Assembly (NCBI RefSeq): GCF_000621745.1
Contig: NZ_KK211338.1
Coordinates: 124,339 to 188,338, forward strand
Direction: 5' to 3'
Source: Clostridium beijerinckii HUN142
Lineage (GTDB): Bacteria > Bacillota > Clostridia > Clostridiales > Clostridiaceae
DNA: 64,000 bases
Below are positions 44,579 through 52,454 of the stretch, piece by piece. How positions within the stretch are numbered: position 1 is the first letter of the stretch; each line of letters opens with the position of its first letter. The position numbers and the translations under genes are program-made. A model generated the notes under the pieces. It was not told the origin of the DNA, searched no databases, and saw only the letters and a program-made list of their open reading frames with translations.

Positions 44579-44660
44579 TAGTGGATTTCAAAAGTCACGC
44601 TTCGCCTCCACCATGAAACCCAGAAAATCTAAAAATTGGATTTTGATGGGTTTTTTATTT
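44579..44660 (+). repeat. ssrA-3'-end-like repeat, type B, well conserved
   Basis: Head GTGGATTTCAAAAGTCACGC then TTCGCCTCCACCATGAAACCC continues directly into the ssrA-type terminator (arms near 44616-44629 and 44638-44651). It combines the type A head with the tmRNA-terminator hairpin and so links the two forms. Confidence 0.88.
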
Positions 44661-45158
44661 TTTAATGCATGTTTATAGCCATTGGAAACTTTAAAAATTA
44701 TTTTAACTATTCTAATAGATTTACTAAATATATTTAAGTAGCAAAGGTTTCTTGATTTATATATTCCACCGCCTTCCTATGAATATTATTGCTTACTATA
44801 TAGTTGAAACTTCCATTAATTTTCAACTATATATTTGTATTGATATTGTCTTTTGTGGTAACAATTATTATATCCGAAGTAGTTTATAGAATTCCTGGAA
44901 TCAGGTTTCTATTTGGCATAAGCAAAAATAATACAAAAAGTTTGAATATAAATAAATAATTACTATCTAGACTTCTGTTACCTTATATAAATAGTGTACA
45001 TGTTAATTTAAAAATATTACTCCAGTTTATTCTTTTGATGTTTTTAAAATAGTTAAGGAATTTCTAAATAAATTAAGTTTGAGTAGAGAGTGTTTTTTTA
45101 TAAAAAGGGTGAAATCATAGTATAAAACTTATTGTATAAAAATAAGTTAAAAAATTTT

Positions 45159-45195
45159 AAAAAACATGTTGCATAATGATAAAAAACGTGTTATC
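45159..45195 (+). promoter_or_regulatory. 22-bp-spaced direct repeats upstream of man-type PTS
   Basis: AAAAAACATGTT (45159-45170) and AAAAAACGTGTT (45181-45192) lie two turns apart; the second is within GATAA-N8-TTATC (45178-45195). The half-site resembles those of the palindromes at 31231-31287. Confidence 0.5.
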
Positions 45196-45284
45196 ATGAA
45201 AACGTAGTCAGATGTGGGGTATCTAATTAAGATTCCTAAGTGGACTATAAAATAATAATATCTAGCATGTTACTGATTCGATCA

Positions 45285-45452
45285 GGCATAAGCATAGAGA
45301 AGTAAAATGAAGTAATATTTATTCGTTATATCACATATTTTGTACAGTTTTTATAGGGTATTATCATATTTTTTTTATGATTTAATTTAGTGTACAAAAA
45401 TTGTGACGAAATACGAATATATAATCTTGTTTTATTTTCTAATGCTTATGCC
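45285..45452 (+). promoter_or_regulatory. Nested long-range palindrome, probable structured mRNA leader of PTS operon
   Basis: Collinear nested arms: GGCATAAGCAT (45285-45295) with ATGCTTATGCC (45442-45452); ATTCGT (45321-45326) with ACGAAT (45413-45418); a 16-base arm 45331-45346 with 45391-45406 (14 of 16 paired); ATCATA (45363-45368) with TATGAT (45376-45381) round a T-loop. It ends 39 bases before the first PTS start codon. No terminator U-run follows. Confidence 0.6.
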
Positions 45453-45491
45453 TTTTGTTTTTGTAACAAATAAAAAATAGGAGGTATAAAA

Positions 45492-46469
45492 ATGGTAGGA
45501 ATTATTCTTGCTAGTCACGGAGAATTTGCTAAAGGCATCATGCAATCTGGTGCGATGATTTTCGGAGAACAAGAAAACGTAAAAGCTGTTACGTTGATGC
45601 CTAGCGAAGGACCTGATGATCTTAGAGCAAAAATGAAAGACGCAATTGCATCCTTTGACAACCAAGATGAGGTTTTATTCTTAGTTGATCTTTGGGGCGG
45701 TACACCATTCAACCAAGCTAATATGCTATTTGAAGAACACAAAGATAAATGGGCAATCGTAGCTGGTTTGAATTTACCAATGCTGATTGAAGCTTATGGT
45801 GCACGTCTTTCAATGGAATCTGCTCATGAAATTGCAACTTATATCTTAAATGCAGGTAAAGAAGGAGTTAAAGTTAAGCCGGAAGAATTAGAACCAGCAG
45901 ATACTGGTAAAACTTCAGGAGCGGGAGCAGGGCAATCTAATGCAGGTACACCTGGATCATTCGAATATGTTTTAGCTCGTATTGATTCTCGTTTACTTCA
46001 TGGTCAAGTAGCAACTGCTTGGACAAAAACTGTAAATCCTACACGAATTATTGTGGTGTCAGATGATGTAGCTAGAGATACTCTTCGCAAGAATTTGATT
46101 ACGCAAGCTTCTCCTCCTGGGGTTAAGGCTCATGTTGTTCCAGTTGATCATATGATTAAACTTGCAAAAGATGACCAACATTTTGGAGGCCAACGTGCAA
46201 TGCTTCTTTTTGAAAATCCAAAAGATGTGCTTAGAGCTGTAGAAGGCGGAATACCACTAAAGACAATCAATGTTGGTTCAATGGCTCACTCTCCAGGTAA
46301 GGTTCAACCAAGCAAAGTGCTTGCTTTCAATCAAGAAGATATCGATATATTTAATAAGCTTAAACAAGCTGGACTTACTTTTGATGTGCGTAAAGTACCA
46401 AATGATTCAAAAGCAAATATGAACGAAATACTTAAAAAAGCACAAGATGAATTAAAAAAATTAAAATAA
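45492..46469 (+). CDS. PTS EIIAB component, mannose family
   Basis: A 325-residue cytoplasmic phosphocarrier. The IIA domain starts 'VGIILASHGEFAKGIMQSG' with phospho-His9 and 'VLFLVDLWGGTPFNQA'. An Ala/Gly/Thr-rich flexible linker (about 137-157) leads to IIB, with phospho-His in 'LARIDSRLLHGQVATAW'. It is the first gene of a IIAB-IIC-IID operon of the ManX/MptA kind, importing glucose, mannose or another hexose. AGGAGG precedes the ATG. The operon also lies next to the glycyl radical gene set, so its substrate could feed that route. Confidence 0.93.
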   Translation: MVGIILASHGEFAKGIMQSGAMIFGEQENVKAVTLMPSEGPDDLRAKMKDAIASFDNQDEVLFLVDLWGGTPFNQANMLFEEHKDKWAIVAGLNLPMLIEAYGARLSMESAHEIATYILNAGKEGVKVKPEELEPADTGKTSGAGAGQSNAGTPGSFEYVLARIDSRLLHGQVATAWTKTVNPTRIIVVSDDVARDTLRKNLITQASPPGVKAHVVPVDHMIKLAKDDQHFGGQRAMLLFENPKDVLRAVEGGIPLKTINVGSMAHSPGKVQPSKVLAFNQEDIDIFNKLKQAGLTFDVRKVPNDSKANMNEILKKAQDELKKLK

Positions 46470-46504
46470 TCTAATTATTTAGAGATAAAGGAGGATTAAT
46501 AACC

Positions 46505-47311
46505 ATGACTTTAAATATAGTTCAAATTATATTAGTCATTTTTATAGCATTTCTAGCTGGTGTAGAAGGTATATTGGATGAATTTCAATTCCATCAACCA
46601 TTAATTGCTTGTACGTTAATCGGCTTAGTTACAGGGCATTTAGTACCATGCTTAATATTAGGTGGCAGTCTTCAAATGATGGCCTTAGGTTGGGCAAATA
46701 TCGGTGCTGCCGTGGCACCTGATGCAGCGCTTGCATCTGTTGCATCTGCAATTATTCTAGTTCTTGGAGGTCAAGGTGAAGCAGGAGTTATTCCAGCAAT
46801 TGCTATTGCTGTTCCTTTAGCAGTTGCAGGATTATTATTAACAATTATTTGTCGTACGATAGCTACAGCATTTGTACATTTTATGGATGCTGCTGCTAAA
46901 GAAGGAAATATCAAAGCTATTGAATTTTGGCAAATCGCTGGTATTTGTTTGCAAGGTATACGTATTGCGATTCCAGCAGCACTAGTATTAGCAATCGGTG
47001 CTGGTCCAATTAGTTCATTACTTGCTGCAATGCCTTCTTGGTTAACTGGTGGTTTAGCAGTTGGTGGTGGAATGGTGGTAGCTGTTGGTTATGCAATGGT
47101 AATCAATATGATGGCTACAAAAGAAGTATGGCCATTCTTTGCAATTGGATTTGTACTAGCAACTATTTCACAAATTACACTTATCGGACTAGGCGCTATC
47201 GGTGTAGCTATAGCTCTTATTTATTTAGCACTTAGCAAACAAGGTGGCTCAGGCAATGGTGGAAGTTCAAATACTGGTGATCCTTTAGGGGATCTAATTG
47301 ATAGATACTAA
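46505..47311 (+). CDS. PTS EIIC component, mannose family
   Basis: A 268-residue integral membrane subunit. Family features include 'QIILVIFIAFLAGVEGILDEFQFHQPLIACTLIGLVTG' and 'LILGGSLQMMALGWANIGAAVAPDAALASVASAIIL', with around eight spans and a Gly/Ser/Asn-rich tail. With IID it forms the translocation channel. There are 35 bases between it and the IIAB gene, and 19 to IID. The ribosome site is AAGGAGG. Confidence 0.93.
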   Translation: MTLNIVQIILVIFIAFLAGVEGILDEFQFHQPLIACTLIGLVTGHLVPCLILGGSLQMMALGWANIGAAVAPDAALASVASAIILVLGGQGEAGVIPAIAIAVPLAVAGLLLTIICRTIATAFVHFMDAAAKEGNIKAIEFWQIAGICLQGIRIAIPAALVLAIGAGPISSLLAAMPSWLTGGLAVGGGMVVAVGYAMVINMMATKEVWPFFAIGFVLATISQITLIGLGAIGVAIALIYLALSKQGGSGNGGSSNTGDPLGDLIDRY

Positions 47312-47330
47312 GAAGGGAGAGGAAACGAAA

Positions 47331-48242
47331 ATGTCAAAAGAATTAAAATTAAGTAAAAGAGACCGTATTTCTGTTTGGTTCCGTTCATTTTTCCTTCAAG
47401 GTTCTTGGAACTATGAAAGAATGCAAAATGGTGGTTGGGCATTTGCAATGATTCCAGCAATCAAAAAATTATATAAGACTAAAGAAGATAGGGCAGCGGC
47501 ATTAGAACGTCACTTAGAGTTCTTTAACACTCACCCATATGTAGCTTCACCAATTATTGGTGTAACATTAGCGTTAGAAGAAGAACGTGCAAATGGTATG
47601 GCAATTGATGATGTAACTATTCAAGGTGTTAAAGTTGGTATGATGGGGCCTTTAGCTGGTATTGGAGATCCAGTTTTCTGGTTTACTGTAAGACCAATTT
47701 TAGGAGCATTAGGTGCTTCACTTGCTATGAGTGGTAACATTCTTGGACCAATTATCTTTTTCCTTGCTTGGAATATCATCCGTATGGCATTTACATGGTA
47801 TACACAAGAGTTTGGTTACAAAGCAGGATCTCGTATTAGTGATGATTTATCAGGTAATATGTTGCAAGATATCACAAAAGGAGCATCCATCCTTGGTATG
47901 TTCATTTTAGGGTCATTAGTTAACAGATGGGTATCTGTTAAATTTTCACCAATAGTATCATCTGTTAAATTAAGTGATGGTGCATTTATTGATTGGAGCA
48001 AACTTCCTTCTGGAGCAGAGGGTGTTAAGCAAGCTTTATTACAACAATCATCTGGCATGTCATTAACTGATACTAAGGTTACTACATTACAAAATAACTT
48101 GGATTCATTAATTCCTGGTCTTGCAGGGTTGCTAATTACACTTCTTTGTATGTGGTTACTTAAGAAAAAAGTATCTCCAATTGTTATCATCCTTGGATTA
48201 TTTGCAATTGGTATTGTTTTCCATTTGATTGGTTTAATGTAA
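47331..48242 (+). CDS. PTS EIID component, mannose family
   Basis: A 303-residue membrane subunit. 'RSFFLQGSWNYERMQNGGWAFAMIPAIKKLY' and 'HLEFFNTHPYVASPIIGVTLALEEERANG' are the EIID signatures. 'VGMMGPLAGIGDPVFWFTVRPILGALGASLA' and two C-terminal spans follow. I use the ATG at 47331, after AGAAGGGAGAGG; an upstream in-frame extension overlaps the IIC tail and lacks a ribosome site. It is the last of the three core PTS genes before a double-hairpin terminator. Confidence 0.93.
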   Translation: MSKELKLSKRDRISVWFRSFFLQGSWNYERMQNGGWAFAMIPAIKKLYKTKEDRAAALERHLEFFNTHPYVASPIIGVTLALEEERANGMAIDDVTIQGVKVGMMGPLAGIGDPVFWFTVRPILGALGASLAMSGNILGPIIFFLAWNIIRMAFTWYTQEFGYKAGSRISDDLSGNMLQDITKGASILGMFILGSLVNRWVSVKFSPIVSSVKLSDGAFIDWSKLPSGAEGVKQALLQQSSGMSLTDTKVTTLQNNLDSLIPGLAGLLITLLCMWLLKKKVSPIVIILGLFAIGIVFHLIGLM

Positions 48243-48255
48243 TACTTTTTTACTT

Positions 48256-48310
48256 AGCCTAGGCTTTTTAGCCTAGGCTTTTGTTAACAAATCAAGTGAA
48301 ACTTGATTTG
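48256..48310 (+). terminator. Terminator after EIID, with second hairpin
   Basis: The self-complementary decamer AGCCTAGGCT occurs twice (48256-48265 and 48270-48279) around TTTT and before TTTTG. A second perfect nine-base stem with GAA loop lies at 48289-48309. Part of the transcript may read on into the DUF956 gene. Confidence 0.75.
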
Positions 48311-48456
48311 GGTTGGAGAGTTATGAATGCTAGGTATCGGCTAAATTGGTGAAATATCTGTTAAGTTTAATGGATTTTCGAATAATTGATAGAAACATAT
48401 AAAAAATATATAATAAATATAAGTGCATATATTTAAGTAGAAAAGAGGTAGAGCAG

Positions 48457-48831
48457 ATGGTTCAATCACTCAATACAAAAGTAGATCTAACAATTGAAGC
48501 AACAGCTTTTACAGGTCTTGCAAATTATGGCAAGATTATGATAGGTGACAAAGGTTTTGAGTTCTATAATTCTCGTGATTATCGTAAATTTATTCAAATC
48601 CCTTGGGAAGAGGTTGACTATGTAATTGCATCTGTATTATTTAAAGGAAAATGGATTCCACGATATGCAATTCGAACAAAGAAAAATGGAACATATACTT
48701 TTTCTTCTAAAGAAGCAAAGAAAGTACTTCGTTCTGTTAGAAATTATGTTGATCCAAATCATATGGTTTATTCATTAAGTTTTCTTGATGTGGTAAAACG
48801 AGCAGTGAAATCTACATTTAAGAAGAGCTGA
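48457..48831 (+). CDS. DUF956 family protein (ManO-like, mannose-PTS-associated)
   Basis: A 124-residue cytoplasmic protein. 'VDLTIEATAFTGLANYGKIMIGDKGFEFYNSRDYRKFIQIPWEEVDYVIASV' and 'WIPRYAIRTKKNGTYTFSSKEAKKVLRSVR' match the DUF956 family, which is almost always encoded right after mannose-type PTS genes and is thought to modulate that transporter. No biochemical activity is firmly assigned. The ribosome site AGAGGTAG lies seven bases before the ATG. Confidence 0.88.
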   Translation: MVQSLNTKVDLTIEATAFTGLANYGKIMIGDKGFEFYNSRDYRKFIQIPWEEVDYVIASVLFKGKWIPRYAIRTKKNGTYTFSSKEAKKVLRSVRNYVDPNHMVYSLSFLDVVKRAVKSTFKKS

Positions 48832-48919
48832 TCAATTAAAGAAGCTATAAGGTAATCCGATTTCAGCTAATATTTTATAAATAAAGTTGTTAATTGCGTA
48901 ATATATTGATAGGTAAAAT

Positions 48920-49088
48920 CAGGTGAGATTTATTGATAAATTTAGAGGTTATGCTTAATCTTCAACATAGAACCCATGAAAATCTAAAATTGATATGCTC
49001 CTTTTATAATAGACAGTTAAAATAATGAAACTGTTTCTATAAAGGGAATATATCCAATTAGAATTTTCATGGGTTCTTTTTTTATAGG
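48920..49088 (+). repeat. Diverged ssrA-3'-end-like repeat interrupted by a nested palindrome
   Basis: The outer arms AGAACCCATGAAAATCTAA (48969-48987) and TTAGAATTTTCATGGGTTCT (49058-49077) plus T7 are an ssrA-like terminator. Its loop, short in other copies, holds an insert of about 70 bp with its own imperfect inverted repeat (CCTTTTATAATAGACAGTT at 49000-49018 against AACTGTTTCTATAAAGGG at 49029-49046). The insert looks like a small MITE or a collapsed insertion sequence. Confidence 0.65.
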
Positions 49089-49281
49089 AGTGTTAAAAAG
49101 AAATATAAATATAAGATTATGTGTTTATGATAAGCGTTGAAAAATGATGAATTATACTCCTTTTTATTCTGTATTATTTATAAATATAAACCAAATTTCA
49201 AACTCATTTATAAAGTTAACTTGTAACAAAAACGAAAATGAGATATAATTGTTGATAATATCAATTAATTTGGGGGCGAAT

Positions 49282-50169
49282 ATGAGGAATGAAGAAATAA
49301 TTAGAAAAGAGATAAGATTAATTGTAAGAGAATTAGGATTACTTAATCACAATTGCTTAAATTCTGAATTGACACTAGCTCAAGCTCATATATTAAATTA
49401 CATAAAACAAAATGGAAAAACTCCTTTTAATGAATTACTAATAAATTTAGGTATTGATAAAGCCTCACTAAGTAGGATACTTAATAATCTAGAGGATAAA
49501 AATTATTTGGAACTAAAGAAATCTGAAGCTGATAAAAGAATGAAAGATATTTGTATTCTTCCATCAGGTATTGATGCCATAAATAATGGAGATTATGAAG
49601 CAAATAAATTTATCAATGAAATTTTAAATTTAGGAGATAGCGAGGACACAGAAAATATTGTAGGAGCATTTAGAGTATTTAGAGTTCTTGCATTAAAAAA
49701 CAATCTTAAAAAGAATGATTCTAGAATATTAATAGAAAGAATTTCTGAGAATTATATGGAAGAAGCAATTAAATTAGCAACAGAAGTATTTACTAATGAG
49801 CAAAGCATTCCAGAAGAATTGGTTCCGGTGAGTGAGTATTTAAAACCAATTTGGTGGTGTGCAAGAGTCGGAGAAGATATCATTGGAGTGGTATCAGCCT
49901 GGAAAGAAAAAGATAAATGGCATTGGGGAAGATTTGCTGTTGATAAAAGATTAAGAGGCATAGGAATTGGTCAAAAGCTTGCCATAGCTTCATTAAAAGA
50001 AATTTTTAATTCTTATACTGACGAAATTTATATCGAAGCAAGAGATGCAACTCTAAATATGTTAATGAAATTTGAATGCAAAGTAATTGGAGATGTAGAA
50101 GATTTTTATGGGGAACCTGTAACTCCAATAATATTAAGTAAAAGTAATTTTATTAAGAGATGTAAATAG
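49282..50169 (+). CDS. MarR-GNAT fusion protein
   Basis: A 295-residue protein in two parts. Residues 1 to about 140 form a MarR-type winged helix ('TLAQAHILNYIKQNGKTPFNELLINLGIDKASLSRILNNLEDKNYLELKKSEADKRMKDI'). Residues 150-295 form a GNAT acetyltransferase with acetyl-CoA loop 'RLRGIGIGQKLAIASLKEIF' and 'IEARDATLNMLMKFECKVIGDVEDF'. Such fusions are widespread in Firmicutes; their substrates are mostly unknown. I use the ATG at 49282 after GGGGGCGA. It stands alone, between two repeat copies (48920 and 50309). Confidence 0.87.
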   Translation: MRNEEIIRKEIRLIVRELGLLNHNCLNSELTLAQAHILNYIKQNGKTPFNELLINLGIDKASLSRILNNLEDKNYLELKKSEADKRMKDICILPSGIDAINNGDYEANKFINEILNLGDSEDTENIVGAFRVFRVLALKNNLKKNDSRILIERISENYMEEAIKLATEVFTNEQSIPEELVPVSEYLKPIWWCARVGEDIIGVVSAWKEKDKWHWGRFAVDKRLRGIGIGQKLAIASLKEIFNSYTDEIYIEARDATLNMLMKFECKVIGDVEDFYGEPVTPIILSKSNFIKRCK

Positions 50170-50308
50170 AGTACAAGTACAATATTAATGCCAAATTCAA
50201 TTAAATATAATACCACTTATATATTTAAGCATAAATAATTCATTGGCGAAATTTTATAAAACTATATAATTAAAACCATTATACAGGTAACTGTCTTTGG
50301 AGGGCGTA

Positions 50309-50400
50309 GTGAACTTTAGAGTATATAAATTGTCCTTCATCATAACCCCCACGAAAATCTAACATTTTGATTTTCGTGGGTTGTTTTAGTTTATAGAAAG
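50309..50400 (+). repeat. ssrA-3'-end-like repeat, type B with diverged head
   Basis: Hairpin ACCCCCACGAAAATC/GATTTTCGTGGGTT (50344-50382) and tail GTTTTAGTTTATAGAAAGTT nearly equal the ssrA terminator region. The head (from AGTGAACTTTAG to TCCTTCATCATAA) keeps only a faint match. The gap 50170-50308 has nothing else recognisable. Confidence 0.75.
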
Positions 50401-50503
50401 TTTTAGAAAAAAATTTATAAATATTCTGTTATTTTATGAATTGGGACATATATCTTAATTGAAAAGAATAGAAAAATAAAAATTTTTAGGAGGAGCAATT
50501 AAG

Positions 50504-51289
50504 ATGAAAGAGAGAAGATATGTAAGATTTAGAGTTGATATGTATGAGGATACAAAGTTTAAAATAATAGATAGAATGCCAGAAAGAGATGTTATTTATT
50601 ATATCTGGACCAGAATTGTAATTTTAGCTGGGAGAGTTAATCTAGATGGTAATTTATATATGTCAAAAAGCATTCCATATACATTAAAGACTTTAGCTAT
50701 AGAATTTAATAGAGATGAAAGTCAAGTGAAATTGGCATTAGATACATTTAAGGACTTAGAAATGGTTGAAGTTACCGAAGAAAATGTTTATAAAGTAAAG
50801 AATTTTGCAAAGCATCAAAATATTAAAGTAAAAACAAAGGATATTGATGAGAATAAAGAAAAAATAAAACCAAAAGAGAGTGATTTAAAAAGTGAAGAGA
50901 CTAAAATTGTTGGGAAGACTTATGATCAAAATCATGATAGTGAAGAAAAAGAAATTGGTAATAAAATTAGTGAAAAACAGCAGCAAAAAGATAACAATAT
51001 GTGTAATATGGAGAATGTCATTGATACTAAGAATAATATAGAAATTGAAAATACAGGAATAAGGGATAGTAAAAACATAATAGGTACAGGAAAAATTACT
51101 GGCGGACTGATGGATAATATCCCTATACTTTTAGGAATGAATAAAAATAAGAAGTCAAAGAAAAATATAAAGAAAAATACGGATATTGAAGTTACTGATG
51201 AGGAAGAAGATGATGAATTTGGTTTTTATGAAGGAGATAGAAAGCCTTTATGTAAAGGCGAAAGTGTATTTAGTGAGTGGTCGTTTTAG
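50504..51289 (+). CDS. Phage replisome organizer-like protein (DnaD-related N-terminal domain)
   Basis: A 261-residue protein. The first 110 residues ('YVRFRVDMYEDTKFKIIDRMPERDVIYYIWTRIVILAGRVNLDGNLYMSKSIPYTLKTLAIEFNRDESQVKLALDTFKDLEMVEV') match the phage replisome-organizer N-terminal winged helix. The remainder is a long, charged, Lys/Asn/Glu-rich low-complexity tail ending in an acidic patch ('TDEEEDDEFGF'); the normal DnaD-like C-terminal domain is not visible. No other phage gene is nearby, so this is an isolated gene of probable phage origin. The ribosome site is TAGGAGGAG. Confidence 0.72.
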   Translation: MKERRYVRFRVDMYEDTKFKIIDRMPERDVIYYIWTRIVILAGRVNLDGNLYMSKSIPYTLKTLAIEFNRDESQVKLALDTFKDLEMVEVTEENVYKVKNFAKHQNIKVKTKDIDENKEKIKPKESDLKSEETKIVGKTYDQNHDSEEKEIGNKISEKQQQKDNNMCNMENVIDTKNNIEIENTGIRDSKNIIGTGKITGGLMDNIPILLGMNKNKKSKKNIKKNTDIEVTDEEEDDEFGFYEGDRKPLCKGESVFSEWSF

Positions 51290-51342
51290 ATCCGAAAGAA
51301 CAATATAATTTGATATTAGATTTATAGGTCAAGGAGTAGTTT

Positions 51343-51382
51343 TAACTATTCCCCACGAAAGTCTAATTTTTCATGGGGATTT
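51343..51382. terminator. Terminator between convergent genes
   Basis: CCCCACGAAA/TTTCATGGGG stem with T-rich flank. The stem sequence resembles the ssrA-type hairpin, but no head is visible. Confidence 0.65.
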
Positions 51383-51397
51383 TATTTACCTAACATT

Positions 51398-52270
51398 TTA
51401 AATTCTTTTATATGGCGTATTTAGTTCGATCATTTCAATGAATTTTGAAAGAGATGTAGTCATTAAGGAATCCTTTCGCCGTATAAAAAATGTTTTTGTA
51501 GTATTGTATTTATCAGGAACCGAGAATGATTTTAGTAGGCCATTTTCTTCATAATCTTTAATGGTGGATTTCGGTATAAAAGATGCACCAAGATCAGCAA
51601 TAACACCCTCAATAATAGAATTTGAATTATTAAATTCCATATATCTAATATTATAAACCCCTTTAGATTTAAGCCAGTTTTCAAGTTGAATTCTATTAGG
51701 ACATCCAGTTGTACTCATCAAAAATGGCTTGGAATATAGATCTTCTATATTAGTATATTTAGGATTTGATATTAGCACTAAGGTTTCTTCAACTACAAGT
51801 TCACTTAAGATATTCTCATCACTAAAGGAATGGGCTTTGACAAAAGCACCATCTAACTGGAAGTGCTTTATCTTATAAATAAGTTCATCTGATTGACTTG
51901 TTATAAGGGACAGATCAACTTTTGGATAAGCTTTATGATATTGCGCTAAGAGTTCAGGAAGACGTATGGAAGACACTGTGTGAACAGCACCAATTGATAA
52001 GCTTCCAGAAGGATCACAACAATCATTTAAGGCTTTATCAGCTTCGTCTAGTAAGTAAATGATTTTTTCAGCATAAGCTAACAATTTCTCGCCTGTAGGA
52101 GTTAAAATCATGCCTCGCTGTCTATAAAAAAGTTGTGTATTTAAATCAGATTCTAATTGCTGAATTCTAGCTGTGACATTAGATTGAACATAGCCTAAAG
52201 CTTTTGCTGCCTTTGTTATGCTGCCTGCTTGAGCAACAGCTCTGAAAATTCTTAATTCGTTACTTTCCAT
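51398..52270 (-). CDS. LysR-family transcriptional regulator
   Basis: A 290-residue regulator. HTH 'LRIFRAVAQAGSITKAAKALGYVQSNVTARIQQLESDLNTQLFYRQRGMILTPTGEKLLAYA' and the substrate-binding domain ('GSLSIGAVHTVSSIRLPELLAQYHKAYPKVDLSLITS') are complete. It is divergent from the MFS exporter at 52455, with a 184-bp shared gap, and is most likely its activator. The CysL/YtlI-type subgroup is suggested by the N terminus, but the ligand is unknown. The ribosome site GGGGTGA is well placed for the ATG at 52270. Confidence 0.9.
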   Translation of the reverse strand: MESNELRIFRAVAQAGSITKAAKALGYVQSNVTARIQQLESDLNTQLFYRQRGMILTPTGEKLLAYAEKIIYLLDEADKALNDCCDPSGSLSIGAVHTVSSIRLPELLAQYHKAYPKVDLSLITSQSDELIYKIKHFQLDGAFVKAHSFSDENILSELVVEETLVLISNPKYTNIEDLYSKPFLMSTTGCPNRIQLENWLKSKGVYNIRYMEFNNSNSIIEGVIADLGASFIPKSTIKDYEENGLLKSFSVPDKYNTTKTFFIRRKDSLMTTSLSKFIEMIELNTPYKRI

Positions 52271-52454
52271 TTTATCACCCCAATATATAAATCACAAAAA
52301 GTGAATCTTAGTATCTAATATAATCATTTTACATGATGTGTTATCTCCTGTAAACTATATGTAGAAAACAAAATTAAATGGCTTCGATGGGATGAACTAT
52401 ATAAGGTTTTATTTGCAGTCGAAAATTTATTCCATTTATAGATAAGGAGATTAT

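Larger units (their letters stand above)
44661..45491. other. Long non-coding region before mannose-type PTS
   Basis: 830 bases without a gene. The first 450 show nothing recognisable. From 45159 there are direct repeats and a long nested palindrome (separate entries), so the 3' half is probably promoter and 5' leader for the PTS operon. Confidence 0.6.

Noticed and set aside
44916..45200. Sigma-54 promoter before the mannose-type PTS
   Set aside because: TTGGCATAAGCA near 44915 lacks a GC doublet at the proper distance, and no LevR-type activator gene is nearby.
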